From NCBI RefSeq assembly GCF_016722785.1, contig NZ_JAEQNE010000001.1, forward strand, positions 1,586,240 to 1,650,239: DNA of 64,000 nucleotides, written 5' to 3'. Of this stretch, positions 7,008 through 15,993 are shown in pieces (within the stretch, counting starts at the first letter, position 1; the number at the start of each line of letters is the position of its first letter). A model generated the notes under the pieces. The model did not search any database. It worked only from the letters and a program-made list of their open reading frames with translations, and was not told where the DNA came from. The stretch comes from Ramlibacter monticola. Its GTDB lineage: Bacteria; Pseudomonadota; Gammaproteobacteria; Burkholderiales; Burkholderiaceae_C. The translations under genes and the position numbers were made by a program.

Positions 7008-9335
7008 ATGCGCAAGAAACGCATGGCCCTGGCAATCGCCATGGCCTTCCCGATCCTCGCTGCCGCCCAGGAGGCGCCCAGCAAAGCCCTTGGCGTGGTC
7101 ACCATCACCGGTGGCCAGCCGACCTCCCTGCCCACGCAGATCCCCGCCACCATGGAAGGGATCACGCGCGAGCAGATCGACCAGACCATCAACGCCACGG
7201 ACAGCGAAGACGCGCTGAAGTACTTCCCCAGCCTGCTGGTGCGCAAGCGCTACATCGGCGACTACAACCACGCGATCCTCTCCAGCCGCGCCTCCGGCAC
7301 CGGCAACAGCGCCCGCTCCGCCGTCTACGCCGACGGCATCCTGCTGTCCAACTACCTGGGCAACGGCGTCGGCGGCCTGAGCTTCCCGCCCCGCTGGGGC
7401 CTGGTGACGCCGGAGGAGATCGAGCGCGTCGACGTGATGTACGGCCCGTTCTCGGCGGCGTATCCGGGCAACTCGGTGGGTGCGGTGGTGGAGTACACGA
7501 CGCGCATGCCGACGCAGTTCGAGGCGCACGGCAAGGCCGGCTTCGTGGTGCAGCCCTTCAGCCTCTACAACACCGACGAGACCTTCCGCTCCTGGGAAGT
7601 CAGCGCCGGCGCCGGCAACCGTTCGGGCGACTGGGGCTGGTGGTTCAACGTGAACCACACCGACAGCGAGAGCCAGCCCCTGACCTTCCCCACGCGGCTG
7701 GTGGCCAAGCAGGGAACACCCGGCACCGCGGGCAAGCCCGTGACCGGCGCGGTGCTCGATCGCAACAACGCCAACGAGGCCTGGTATATCCTGGGCACGA
7801 GCACCCAGTACCACACGAAGCAGGACCACCTTAAGGCCAAGGTGTCCTACGACTTCACGCCGGCGGTGCGGGCCGCGTACACGCTGGGCGTGTGGCAGAA
7901 CAAGTCCAGCGGCACCTCGCAGACCTACCTGCGCGACGCCTCCGGCCAGCCGGTGTTCAGCGGCCCCATCAACATCAACGGCGTCGCCTTCACGCCCCCG
8001 CTCTCCGCGTCCGACTTCCCCCTCACCGAGGAGTCCCTGACGCACTTCATGCACGGCTTCTCGGTCAAGAGCAACACCCAGGGCACCTTCGACTGGGAGC
8101 TCTCGGCCAGCCTGTACGACTACGACAAGGACATCAAGCGGCAGACCAGCGGAACCAACACGCCCCCGGGCGCCTCCAGCGGCGGCGCCGGCACCATCGC
8201 GGACGGCAGCGGCACGGGCTGGAACACGCTGGCGGCGCGCGGCACATGGCGGCCCTTCGGCGCCAAGGGCGCGCACATCATCGACGCCGGCCTTCAGCAG
8301 GACAGCTACAACCTCGATTACCTCACTACCAATGCGGTGGGCAGTTGGCTCAACGGCCCGTCTGGCCAGCGGGTCAGCGACGTCGGCGGCCGCACGCGCC
8401 TGCGCAGCATTTGGGGACAGGACGCCTGGGCCTTCGCTCCGGACTGGAAGACCGTGCTGGGCGGCCGCTACGAGCACTGGCAGGCGTACGACGGCCGCAC
8501 CCGCATCCCGGGCGGGAGCCCGGCGGTCGACACCGACTGGCCTGCGCGCTCCGAGAACCACTTCTCGCCGAAGGCGGCGCTGTCCTGGCAGTTCAACCAG
8601 GACGCCGTGCTCAAGGCAGCGCTGGGCCGCGCGGTGCGCTTCCCCACCGTGCAGGAACTCTATGGCGCGACATCGACCTCGAATTCGCAGTTCGTCAACG
8701 ACGCGAACCTGCGGCCCGAGAAGTCCTGGACTTTCGAGCTCGGCGCCGAGAAGCCGTATGGCAACGTACTGACCCGAGGCACCTTCTTCGCCGAGCGCAC
8801 GAAGGACGCCCTGTTCTCGCAGACCACCCTCGAGCCGACGATCAACAAGAATGTGACTCGCGTGCAGAACGTCGGCCGCATCGACACCTACGGCCTGGAG
8901 TTCGTGGCCAACGGGACCGACGTGTGGATGCCGGGTCTGGACCTGCAGGGCAGCGTCACCTACGCGCACTCCGTCATCAAGGAGAACGCCGGCTTCGTCA
9001 CCACGCCCGGCGACACCATCGGCAAGCGCCAGCCCAACATCCCCGACTGGCGCGCCACGGCCGTCGCGGCCTACCACTGGAACCCGCAGCTCACGACCAC
9101 CGTCGCGGCGCGCTACAGCGGCCAGCAGTTCCGCACGCTGAACAACAGCGACGTCAACGGCTACACCTACCAGGGCGTGAGCAAGTTCTTCGTCGTCGAC
9201 CTGCGCGCCCACTACCAGGCCACGAAGTCCACCTCGCTGGCCTTCGGCATCGACAACGTCAACAACTACGCCTACTGGAACTTCCACCCGTACCCGAACC
9301 GGAGCTACGTGGCGGAAGTGAAGGTCGACCTTTAA
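7008..9335 (+). CDS. TonB-dependent outer-membrane receptor, probably copper-related
   Basis: A 775-residue outer-membrane receptor. Residues 1-20 are a signal peptide (cleavage near AAA-QE). A plug domain follows (about 35-150; LGNGVGGLSFPP and YGPFSAAYPGNSVGAVVEY are plug-like), then a large beta-barrel ending NRSYVAEVKVDL. The ATG at 7008 has GAACGGAG as ribosome site; the frame is open 600 bases further up but out of family. Ligand is not readable from the sequence. Downstream genes for PepSY, TonB-ExbBD, Sco and PCuAC argue for copper or a copper-binding metallophore rather than a siderophore; ferric-siderophore uptake remains the main alternative. Confidence 0.88.
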   Translation: MRKKRMALAIAMAFPILAAAQEAPSKALGVVTITGGQPTSLPTQIPATMEGITREQIDQTINATDSEDALKYFPSLLVRKRYIGDYNHAILSSRASGTGNSARSAVYADGILLSNYLGNGVGGLSFPPRWGLVTPEEIERVDVMYGPFSAAYPGNSVGAVVEYTTRMPTQFEAHGKAGFVVQPFSLYNTDETFRSWEVSAGAGNRSGDWGWWFNVNHTDSESQPLTFPTRLVAKQGTPGTAGKPVTGAVLDRNNANEAWYILGTSTQYHTKQDHLKAKVSYDFTPAVRAAYTLGVWQNKSSGTSQTYLRDASGQPVFSGPININGVAFTPPLSASDFPLTEESLTHFMHGFSVKSNTQGTFDWELSASLYDYDKDIKRQTSGTNTPPGASSGGAGTIADGSGTGWNTLAARGTWRPFGAKGAHIIDAGLQQDSYNLDYLTTNAVGSWLNGPSGQRVSDVGGRTRLRSIWGQDAWAFAPDWKTVLGGRYEHWQAYDGRTRIPGGSPAVDTDWPARSENHFSPKAALSWQFNQDAVLKAALGRAVRFPTVQELYGATSTSNSQFVNDANLRPEKSWTFELGAEKPYGNVLTRGTFFAERTKDALFSQTTLEPTINKNVTRVQNVGRIDTYGLEFVANGTDVWMPGLDLQGSVTYAHSVIKENAGFVTTPGDTIGKRQPNIPDWRATAVAAYHWNPQLTTTVAARYSGQQFRTLNNSDVNGYTYQGVSKFFVVDLRAHYQATKSTSLAFGIDNVNNYAYWNFHPYPNRSYVAEVKVDL

Positions 9336-9350
9336 GGAGGAGGGAAAGCC

Positions 9351-10805
9351 ATGGGCACCCCGCACAGCCTGATCGCCCGCCGCCGCAGCCTGTTCCTGCG
9401 GATCCACTTCTGGGCCGCGCTGATCGCGTCGCCGTTCGCGATCGTCGCCGCCCTGACGGGGCTGCTCTACGTGTTCACGCCGCAGATCGAGGGCTCGCTG
9501 CACAAGCAGATCGATCGCGTCGTGCCGGAAGGGGCGATGCTGCCGCTCGACATGACGGTGGCGGCGGCGAAGGCGGCGGCGCCGGCGGACCAGCACCTCA
9601 AGACGGTGGTGATCCCCGGCCAGGCGGACCGCTCGGTGCAGGTGGTGTTCGCCCCGGCCCGGCACGGGAGCATCGCGGCGCAGTCCGGCCACGGCGCCCA
9701 CGGCAGCACTGGCGGGAACGAAGCGCAGGCGGGCCACGCCGGTCACGCCGGTCACGTGCAGGCCGCGGACCGGCCGGCCCCGATCGCCAACGTGACCTCC
9801 ACCGCCACCGCGGGCGGCGACCGCCTCCCGCGGGGCACCGTGGTGTACGTGGACCCCTACACCGCGCAGGTGCTGGGCAGCCACGGCGAGATGGAGCGCT
9901 TCGGCATGTGGTCCAAGAGGCTGCACTCCTCGCTGCTGCAGGGCGACACCTGGCGCTGGATGATCGAGCTGAGCGCCAGCTGGATGATGATCATGCTGCT
10001 CACCGGCATCTGGCTGTGGTGGCCGCGCGGCCAGTCGCGCGCGCTGCCCGAGGCGTCGGCGCGCGGGCGCACCGCGTGGAAGCAGTGGCACGGCTTCCTC
10101 GGCGTGGCGCTGTCGGTGATGAGCCTCGTCATCCTGGCCACCGGGCTCACCTGGAGCAAGCACGCCGGCGACCAGATCCGCGGCTTCCGGGACGCGATCG
10201 GCCAGGCGCCCCCGTCGGCGCCCAAGGGCCTGCAATCCAGCGCCCTGCCCGGGCAGCAGGCGCTCGCGTGGGAAGCGGTGCTGCAGGCCGCGCGCACGAA
10301 GGCGCCCGAAGTCACGCTGCTGATGACGCCGCCGCGCGGCGCCCAGGGCGTGTGGCGCATCAACAGCTCGGAGCAGACCGAACCTTCGAGCAAGATCAAC
10401 CTGGTGCTGGATGCCTACAGCGGCCAGACGCTGTTCCAGACCGGCTGGGAAGACCAGACCGTGTTCAGCAAGGGCACCGCCATCGGCATCCCCTTCCACC
10501 GCGGCGAATTCGGCTGGTGGAACCAGGCCCTGCTGTTCGTGTTCGGCGCCGGCGTGGTGTTCTCGCTGGTCTCCGGCTGGGCCATGTTCCTGCTGCGCCG
10601 CCGGCAGGGCGGCGCGGTGCTGCCGCGCCTGCTGCCCGGCTCCTGGGCCGCGGTGCCGGTGGGGGCCTGGATCGCGGGCGCGATCCTGCTGGTCGCCATG
10701 CCGCTGTTCGCGCTGTCGGCGACGGTGGTCGCCGTGCTCGAACTGGCCATGGCCTGGCGCCAGCGCGTGGCGCGCACGGTTCTTGCGCAGGGTTGGATGC
10801 CGTGA
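9351..10805 (+). CDS. PepSY-associated transmembrane protein with His-rich periplasmic loop
   Basis: A 484-residue inner-membrane protein of the PepSY_TM family, related to proteins thought to reduce or process metals or metal-ligand complexes next to TonB receptors. Membrane segments are visible at about 16-42, 206-225, 248-267, 393-415 and two near the C-terminus (about 435-470). The large periplasmic loop after the first helix holds a histidine-rich stretch (about residues 105-135: HG, SGHGAHGS, AGHAGHAGH), a likely copper-binding insert. An AAGGAGGAGGG ribosome site precedes the ATG, and the stop overlaps the GTG of the next gene (GTGA), indicating translational coupling with TonB. Confidence 0.85.
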   Translation: MGTPHSLIARRRSLFLRIHFWAALIASPFAIVAALTGLLYVFTPQIEGSLHKQIDRVVPEGAMLPLDMTVAAAKAAAPADQHLKTVVIPGQADRSVQVVFAPARHGSIAAQSGHGAHGSTGGNEAQAGHAGHAGHVQAADRPAPIANVTSTATAGGDRLPRGTVVYVDPYTAQVLGSHGEMERFGMWSKRLHSSLLQGDTWRWMIELSASWMMIMLLTGIWLWWPRGQSRALPEASARGRTAWKQWHGFLGVALSVMSLVILATGLTWSKHAGDQIRGFRDAIGQAPPSAPKGLQSSALPGQQALAWEAVLQAARTKAPEVTLLMTPPRGAQGVWRINSSEQTEPSSKINLVLDAYSGQTLFQTGWEDQTVFSKGTAIGIPFHRGEFGWWNQALLFVFGAGVVFSLVSGWAMFLLRRRQGGAVLPRLLPGSWAAVPVGAWIAGAILLVAMPLFALSATVVAVLELAMAWRQRVARTVLAQGWMP

Positions 10806-11497
10806 AGACCCAACGCAACCTCGCCATTGCTTCCAGCGTGCTGCTGCTGCACGTGGGCGCCGTCTGGGCCCTGCAGAGCGGCCTGGTGCGCCGCGCCGTC
10901 GAGGCCGTGGTGCCGGAGACGATCATGGCGGTGCTGATCGAGCCCGAGCCGCCGCAGGTGGTGACGCCGCCCAAGCCGGTGGAGCCGCCGAAGGCGCTGC
11001 CGCAGCCGGTCGCGCGCAAGGTCGCGCCGCTGCCGCCGCCCGCCCCGGCGCCCATGCCCGTGGCGAAGCCCGCGCCCGAGCCGGCGCCCGAAGCGCCCAC
11101 CGCGGCCGCCACGCAGGTCGCGCTGGCGCCGATCGCGCAACCCGTGGCGCAGGCCGCGCCGCCGGCCCCTCCCGCGGCTCCCGTGGTCGTCGCCAAGGCC
11201 GCGCCGGCCGCGGCGGTCGAACTGCCTTCGACCGATGCCGACTACCTGCAGAACCCGAAGCCGGCCTATCCGGCGATCAGCCGCAAGCTGCGCGAGCAGG
11301 GCCAGGTGCTGGTCGACGTCCTGATCGGCACCGACGGCAACGCGCAGCAGGCGAAGGTCAAGGCCTCGAGCGGCTTCGATCGCCTCGACGCGGCCGCGCT
11401 CGCGACCGTGCAGCGCTGGCGCTACGTCCCCGGCAAGAAGGGCGGCGTGGCGACGGCCATGTGGTTCAGCGTTCCCATCAATTTCGTCCTGGAGTGA
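10802..11497 (+). CDS. tonB: energy transducer TonB
   Basis: A 231-residue TonB protein that couples the inner-membrane proton gradient to outer-membrane receptors. It has an N-terminal anchor (about residues 8-24), a long Pro/Ala-rich spacer with PPKPVEPPK and PAPEPAPE (about 45-140), and a C-terminal TonB domain (about 150-228) with YPAISRKLREQGQVLVDVL and the RWRYVPGKKGG motif. The start is GTG at 10802, overlapping the stop of the PepSY gene; the longer open frame upstream is an antisense or shifted shadow of the receptor and PepSY genes. Dedicated to the receptor of this operon by position. Confidence 0.9.
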   Translation: MKTQRNLAIASSVLLLHVGAVWALQSGLVRRAVEAVVPETIMAVLIEPEPPQVVTPPKPVEPPKALPQPVARKVAPLPPPAPAPMPVAKPAPEPAPEAPTAAATQVALAPIAQPVAQAAPPAPPAAPVVVAKAAPAAAVELPSTDADYLQNPKPAYPAISRKLREQGQVLVDVLIGTDGNAQQAKVKASSGFDRLDAAALATVQRWRYVPGKKGGVATAMWFSVPINFVLE

Positions 11498-11502
11498 GTC
11501 CC

Positions 11503-12219
11503 ATGCATCCCCATTTCGGTCTTGCCAACGTCTGGTCCCAGGGCGATCTCGTCACCCGGGGGGTGTTCCTGCTGCTGGGGGGCATGTCGCTCGCCTCCTG
11601 GGCGGTCATCTCGGTGAAGGCGCTGGACCAGCGCCGCTGCGCGAAGCAGGCGAAGGCGACGGAGCAGTTCTGGACCGCGACCGACTTCGCCGCCGGCCTC
11701 GCGCAGCTCGGCCCCGACGAGGACAATCCCTTCCGCACGCTGGCCCTGGAAGGCCGCGATGCCTCCGCCCACATCCTGCAGAAGGATGGGCGCCCGCGGC
11801 TGCAGGACGGCATGGACGCGAGCGACTGGGTCACGCGCTGCCTGCGCAACGCCATCGACGATTGCACCGCGCAGCTGCAGGCGGGGCTGGCGATCCTCGC
11901 CTCGGTCGGCTCCACCGCGCCCTTCGTGGGCCTGTTCGGCACGGTCTGGGGCATCTACCACGCGCTGATGTCCATCGGCGTCGCCGGCCAGGCCACCATC
12001 GACAAGGTCGCGGGGCCGATCGGCGAGGCGCTGATCATGACGGCCCTGGGCCTCGCGGTGGCCATCCCCGCGGTGCTGGGCTACAACGCCCTGGTGCGCG
12101 GCAACAAGCGCGTGCTGCACAAGCTCAATCGCTTCGCCCACGACCTGCATGCCTACTTCGTCACCGGCGCCCGCGTCGCCGGCGGCGAACGCAAGGTGCT
12201 GCAGCTGAAGAAGGCCTGA
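11503..12219 (+). CDS. exbB: ExbB/MotA-TolQ family proton channel subunit
   Basis: A 238-residue inner-membrane protein forming with ExbD the proton-driven motor that energises TonB. Three membrane segments are visible (about 16-36, 125-148 with ILASVGSTAPFVGLFGTVWG, and 165-188 with MTALGLAVAIPAVLGYN), the pattern of the MotA/TolQ/ExbB family. It starts 5 bases after tonB and ends 10 bases before exbD. TolQ is the alternative family member, but the tonB-exbB-exbD order and absence of tolA/tolB support ExbB. Confidence 0.9.
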   Translation: MHPHFGLANVWSQGDLVTRGVFLLLGGMSLASWAVISVKALDQRRCAKQAKATEQFWTATDFAAGLAQLGPDEDNPFRTLALEGRDASAHILQKDGRPRLQDGMDASDWVTRCLRNAIDDCTAQLQAGLAILASVGSTAPFVGLFGTVWGIYHALMSIGVAGQATIDKVAGPIGEALIMTALGLAVAIPAVLGYNALVRGNKRVLHKLNRFAHDLHAYFVTGARVAGGERKVLQLKKA

Positions 12220-12229
12220 GGAGCACGCC

Positions 12230-12642
<413 letters not shown>

Positions 12643-12646
<4 letters not shown>

Positions 12647-13236
12647 ATCGCCTTTCCACTCCCACCCGCCGTACCCTGCTGCTGGGCGGCCTGGCCTTGC
12701 TGGCCGGCTGCGACCACCAGCCGGCGCGCGCCAGCTTCAAGGGCGTCGACCTCACCGACGCCACCTACGGCCGCGACTTCCACCTGAAGGACCGCGACGG
12801 CCGCGACCGCTCGCTGGCCGACTGGCGCGGCAAGATGGTGCTGCTGCACTTCGGCTTCACGCAGTGCCCGGACGCCTGCCCCACGGTGCTGGTGCGCGCC
12901 GCGCAGATCCGCGCCCAGCTCGGGAAGGACGCCGACAAGCTGCAGGTCCTGTTCGTCACGCTCGACCCCGAGCGCGACCAGCCGGAGGTGCTCTCCAACT
13001 ACACGAAGGCCTTCGACCCGAGCTTCGTCGCGCTGTGGGGCGACCCGCAGGCCACGAAGACCGTGGCCGACGACTTCAAGGTGTTCTTCAAGAAGGTGCC
13101 GACCGGTTCCTCGTACACGCTGGACCACTCCCTGCTGTCCTACGGCTTCGATCCGCAGGGCAAGCTGCGCGTCGCGCTGCGCCACGCGCAGTCCGCCGAG
13201 GAATGCGCGCACGACCTGCGCCAGCTGCTCGCCTGA
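12643..13236 (+). CDS. SCO1/SenC/PrrC family copper-delivery lipoprotein
   Basis: A 197-residue thioredoxin-fold protein. The N-terminus has a twin-Arg-like RR and a lipobox LLAGC (Cys about residue 23), so it is probably a lipoprotein facing the periplasm. The copper-binding CxxxC is in FGFTQCPDACPTV (near residues 77-85), and the distal His ligand is in LDHSLLSYGFD (near 164). Sco proteins metallate the CuA site of cytochrome c oxidase or act as thiol reductases. The family member here lies in a TonB operon directly before a PCuAC chaperone, its usual partner. Length is typical of the family. Confidence 0.92.
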
Positions 13237-13247
13237 GGGGACGCGCC

Positions 13248-13688
13248 ATGAAGGCCTCGTTCCTCGCGCTGGCGGGCCTGCTGGCCGCCGGCTCCGCCCT
13301 CGCAGACGTGACGGTGGAGGACGCCTGGGTGCGCGCCACCGTCCCGGGCCAGAAGACCAGCGGCGCGTTCATGAAGCTGACCGCCTCGGAGGAGCTCACC
13401 CTGGTGGGCGCACGCTCGCCGGCGGCGGGCGTGGTCGAGATCCACGAGATGGCGTTGGACGACCAGATGGTCATGCGGATGCGCGCGGTGAAAGGCATTG
13501 CCCTGCCCGCGGCCAAGCCGGTCGACCTCAAGCCGGGCGGCTACCACGTGATGCTGCTGGACCTGAAGGACACCCTGCAGCCGGGCCAGAAGCTGCGGCT
13601 GACCCTGGTCTTCAAGGACAGGAAGGGTGAGCTCGACGACCTCGACGTCGAAGCCGTCGTGAAGCCACTCAATGCGAAGCTGCATTGA
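13248..13688 (+). CDS. PCuAC-family periplasmic copper chaperone
   Basis: A 146-residue secreted protein with signal peptide (residues 1-19, ending ALA-DV). The PCuAC copper site is recognisable: His in VEIHEM, Met residues in VMRM, and a downstream His-Val-Met in GGYHVMLLDL, matching the H(M)x10Mx21HxM pattern of the family. These proteins bind Cu(I) and hand it with Sco to the CuA or CuB sites of cytochrome oxidase. It is the last gene of the copper-type operon, 11 bases after the Sco gene. Its last 20 bases overlap tail-to-tail with the sigma factor gene on the other strand. Confidence 0.92.
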   Translation: MKASFLALAGLLAAGSALADVTVEDAWVRATVPGQKTSGAFMKLTASEELTLVGARSPAAGVVEIHEMALDDQMVMRMRAVKGIALPAAKPVDLKPGGYHVMLLDLKDTLQPGQKLRLTLVFKDRKGELDDLDVEAVVKPLNAKLH

Positions 13689-14976
13689 CGGCGGGCGCAC
13701 CCGGCCGGGCGGGCAACGCCCGCGCCCGCTGCTCCATCAGCTCCCGCTCGCGCGCATTGCCCGCCAGCGCCGCGGCTTCGAGGAAGGCCGCGCGGGCTTC
13801 CTCGTGCCGGCCCAGCTTCTCCAGCAGGTCGCCATGCACGCCCGGCAGCCACTGGTAGCGGCGCAGGGCCGCGTCCGCGCGCAGGCGCTCCACGATCGCG
13901 AGCGCCTCCGTCAGCCCGCCAGCCTGGGCGATGGCGACGGCGCGATTGAGTTCCACCACCGGCGAGGGCGCGACTTCGGCCAGGGTTCCGTACAGCGCCG
14001 CGATGCGCGGCCAGTCCGTCTCCGCGCTGGAGGGGGCGCGCGCATGGCAGGCGGCGATGGCGGCCTGCAGCGCGTAGGGGCCGCGCGCGCCGCCCAGCGC
14101 GCCGGCGCGCTCCAGCGCCGCCAGGCCGCGGTGGATCAACAGGGGATCCCAGCGTCGCCGGTCCTGGTCGGCCAGCAGGATGGGCCGGCCCTGCGCGTCG
14201 GTGCGCGCCGCCATGCGCGAGGCCTGCAGTTCCATGAGCGCCAGCAGGCCGTGCACCTCCGCTTCGCGGGGTGCGATGCCGGCCAGCATGCGGCCCAGCC
14301 GCAGCGCCTCCTGCGCCAGTTCCGGCCGCATCCAGTCGGCACCGGCGGTCGCGGTGTAGCCCTCGTTGAACACCAGGTACACCACCTCGAGCACCGAGGC
14401 GAGCCGCGGCGCCAGCTCCGCGCCGCGCGGCACTTCGTAGGGCACCCTGGCGTTGGCGAGCGTGCGCTTGGCGCGCACGATGCGCTGGGCGATCGTGGCC
14501 TCGGGCACCAGGTAGGCGCGGGCGATCTCGTGGGTGGTGAGCCCGCCCAGCAGCCGCAGCGTGAGCGCCACCCGCGCCTCGGCCGGCAGCACCGGGTGGC
14601 AGGCGGTGAAGACCAGGCGCAGCAGGTCGTCGCCGATGTCGTCCTGCCGCGCCGCGTCCAGGGCGTCCACGAAGTCGGGCACGACCAGCGCCTCCTGCGC
14701 TTCCAGGTCCAGGCCCACCTCCTGCAGCTTCGCGTCCTGCATCTTCGCGTGCCGCAGGTGGTCGAGGGCCCGGTGCTTCGCCGCGGTCATCAGCCAGGCC
14801 GCCGGGTTGTCCGGGATGCCGTCGCGCGGCCAGTGCTCCAGCGCCGCGACCAGCGCGTCCTGCGCCAGTTCCTCGGCCACGCCCACGTCGCGCACCATCC
14901 GGGCCACGACGGCGACGATGCGCGCCGCGTCGATCCGCCACACGGCGGCGATCGCCTGGTGCGTGGCCGAGTGCAC
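13669..14976 (-). CDS. ECF-type RNA polymerase sigma factor with C-terminal helical extension (ECF42-like)
   Basis: A 435-residue sigma factor. Region 2 lies in about residues 5-85 (VAEELAQDALVAALEHWP, AAWLMTAAKHRALDHLR) and region 4 in about 115-170 (ALTLRLLGGLTTHEIARAYLVPEATIAQRIVRAKR). The remaining 260 residues form the helical, TPR-like extension that marks the ECF42 group, whose genes sit beside DGPF/YCII proteins, exactly as here. No anti-sigma factor is visible; in this group the extension is thought to control activity. I chose the GTG at 14976 (VHSATHQ) because longer starts would run into the VOC gene; that gene's stop is only 4 bases upstream. Confidence 0.85.
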   Translation of the reverse strand: MHSATHQAIAAVWRIDAARIVAVVARMVRDVGVAEELAQDALVAALEHWPRDGIPDNPAAWLMTAAKHRALDHLRHAKMQDAKLQEVGLDLEAQEALVVPDFVDALDAARQDDIGDDLLRLVFTACHPVLPAEARVALTLRLLGGLTTHEIARAYLVPEATIAQRIVRAKRTLANARVPYEVPRGAELAPRLASVLEVVYLVFNEGYTATAGADWMRPELAQEALRLGRMLAGIAPREAEVHGLLALMELQASRMAARTDAQGRPILLADQDRRRWDPLLIHRGLAALERAGALGGARGPYALQAAIAACHARAPSSAETDWPRIAALYGTLAEVAPSPVVELNRAVAIAQAGGLTEALAIVERLRADAALRRYQWLPGVHGDLLEKLGRHEEARAAFLEAAALAGNARERELMEQRARALPARPGAPAVNAASH

Positions 14977-14980
14977 CGGT

Positions 14981-15394
14981 TCAGCCCCCGTGCGGCGGCG
15001 CCGCGTTCGGGTCCATCCACACCAGCTCCCAGACGTGGCCGTCCGGGTCCTCGAAGCCATGGGCGTACATGAAACCGTGATCCTGCGGCGTGCGGGGCAC
15101 GGTGCCCCCCGCGGCGCGGGCCTTCTGCACGAGCGCGTCGACCTCGGCGCGGCTGTCGCACGACAGGCAGACCAGCACCTCGGTGGCCTCGCGGGCGTCG
15201 GCGATCCGCTTGGCGGTGAAGGTCTGGAAGAAGGACTCGACCAGCAGCATCACGTAGATGGTCTCGGAGACCACCATGCAGGCGCCCTGTTCGTTGCTGA
15301 ACTGCGGGTTGAAGGAGAAGCCGAGCGCGCCGAAGAAGGCCCGGGAGCGCTCCATGTCCCGGATCGGCAGGTTGACGAAGATCTGGCGGGCCAT
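14981..15394 (-). CDS. VOC (glyoxalase/bleomycin-resistance fold) family protein
   Basis: A 137-residue single-domain vicinal-oxygen-chelate protein. Family features: FVNLPIRDMERSRAFFGALGF at the N-terminus (beta-alpha-beta unit) and HGFEDPDGHVWELVWMDP at the C-terminus, including the usual metal-ligand Glu. It resembles the PhnB/lactoylglutathione lyase-like proteins annotated next to YCII proteins and ECF42 sigma factors. Its stop is 4 bases before the sigma start and its own start follows the YCII gene by 11 bases, so the three are almost certainly cotranscribed. Substrate unknown. Confidence 0.85.
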   Translation of the reverse strand: MARQIFVNLPIRDMERSRAFFGALGFSFNPQFSNEQGACMVVSETIYVMLLVESFFQTFTAKRIADAREATEVLVCLSCDSRAEVDALVQKARAAGGTVPRTPQDHGFMYAHGFEDPDGHVWELVWMDPNAAPPHGG

Positions 15395-15405
15395 GGCGTG
15401 CTCCT

Positions 15406-15828
15406 TCAACGGATTCCGATGTCGCGGAAGCGTCCGGCGGTCTGCTCCTGCAGCAGGCCTTCGAAGTCTTCCAGTTCGTACAGCTGGCGCACCTCGATGT
15501 GGCACGCGATGCCCTCCCCCACCGGGTTGGGGAAGCGGCGCGACCACTCGACGGCCTCGTCGCGGGTGCGGGTCTGGATCAGGGTGTACCCGGCGACGAG
15601 TTCCTTGCTTTCGGTGAACGGCCCGTCGACGACCGTGCGCCTGCCGCCGTCGTACTGCACCCGCCAGCCCCTGGCGCTCGGTTGCAGCCCGGACGCATCC
15701 AGCAGCGCGCCGGCGCGCGAGAGCTCCTCGTGGTATGCGGCCATGGCCTGGAACAGCTTGTCGCTGTCCTCGGGGAAGCGGCCGGCCTCGCTGTCGGGGG
15801 TGGCCTTGACGAGGATCATGAATCGCAT
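15406..15828 (-). CDS. YCII/DGPF domain protein
   Basis: A 140-residue cytoplasmic protein of the YCII-related (DGPF) family. The name-giving motif VDGPFTESKELVAGY is near residues 63-77, and the N-terminal strand is MRFMILVKAT. These small ferredoxin-like-fold proteins of unknown reaction are the hallmark target/partner of ECF42 sigma factors. The ATG at 15828 is preferred over an ATG 46 codons upstream because the domain begins there. It is the first gene of the YCII-VOC-sigma transcript, divergent from the TPR gene. Confidence 0.88.
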   Translation of the reverse strand: MRFMILVKATPDSEAGRFPEDSDKLFQAMAAYHEELSRAGALLDASGLQPSARGWRVQYDGGRRTVVDGPFTESKELVAGYTLIQTRTRDEAVEWSRRFPNPVGEGIACHIEVRQLYELEDFEGLLQEQTAGRFRDIGIR

Positions 15829-15993
15829 GGTCGGTTCCTTGGTGGCAAGGCCGGCTGCGGCCTCTTCCCCACGACGTGTGGATCGCGACACTTTCGACGC
15901 CCACCGATCGGGAAAAACCCCAGATGGCACCAAAGTGCCTCCACAACTCGGCCATGCGCGAGTCACAATTTGTCACGAGGAGGAAGTTTGATC

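Noticed and set aside
10415..11196. Gly/Ala/Arg-rich antisense frames over the tonB gene
   Set aside because: They are mirror images of the Pro/Ala-rich TonB spacer and have no independent support.
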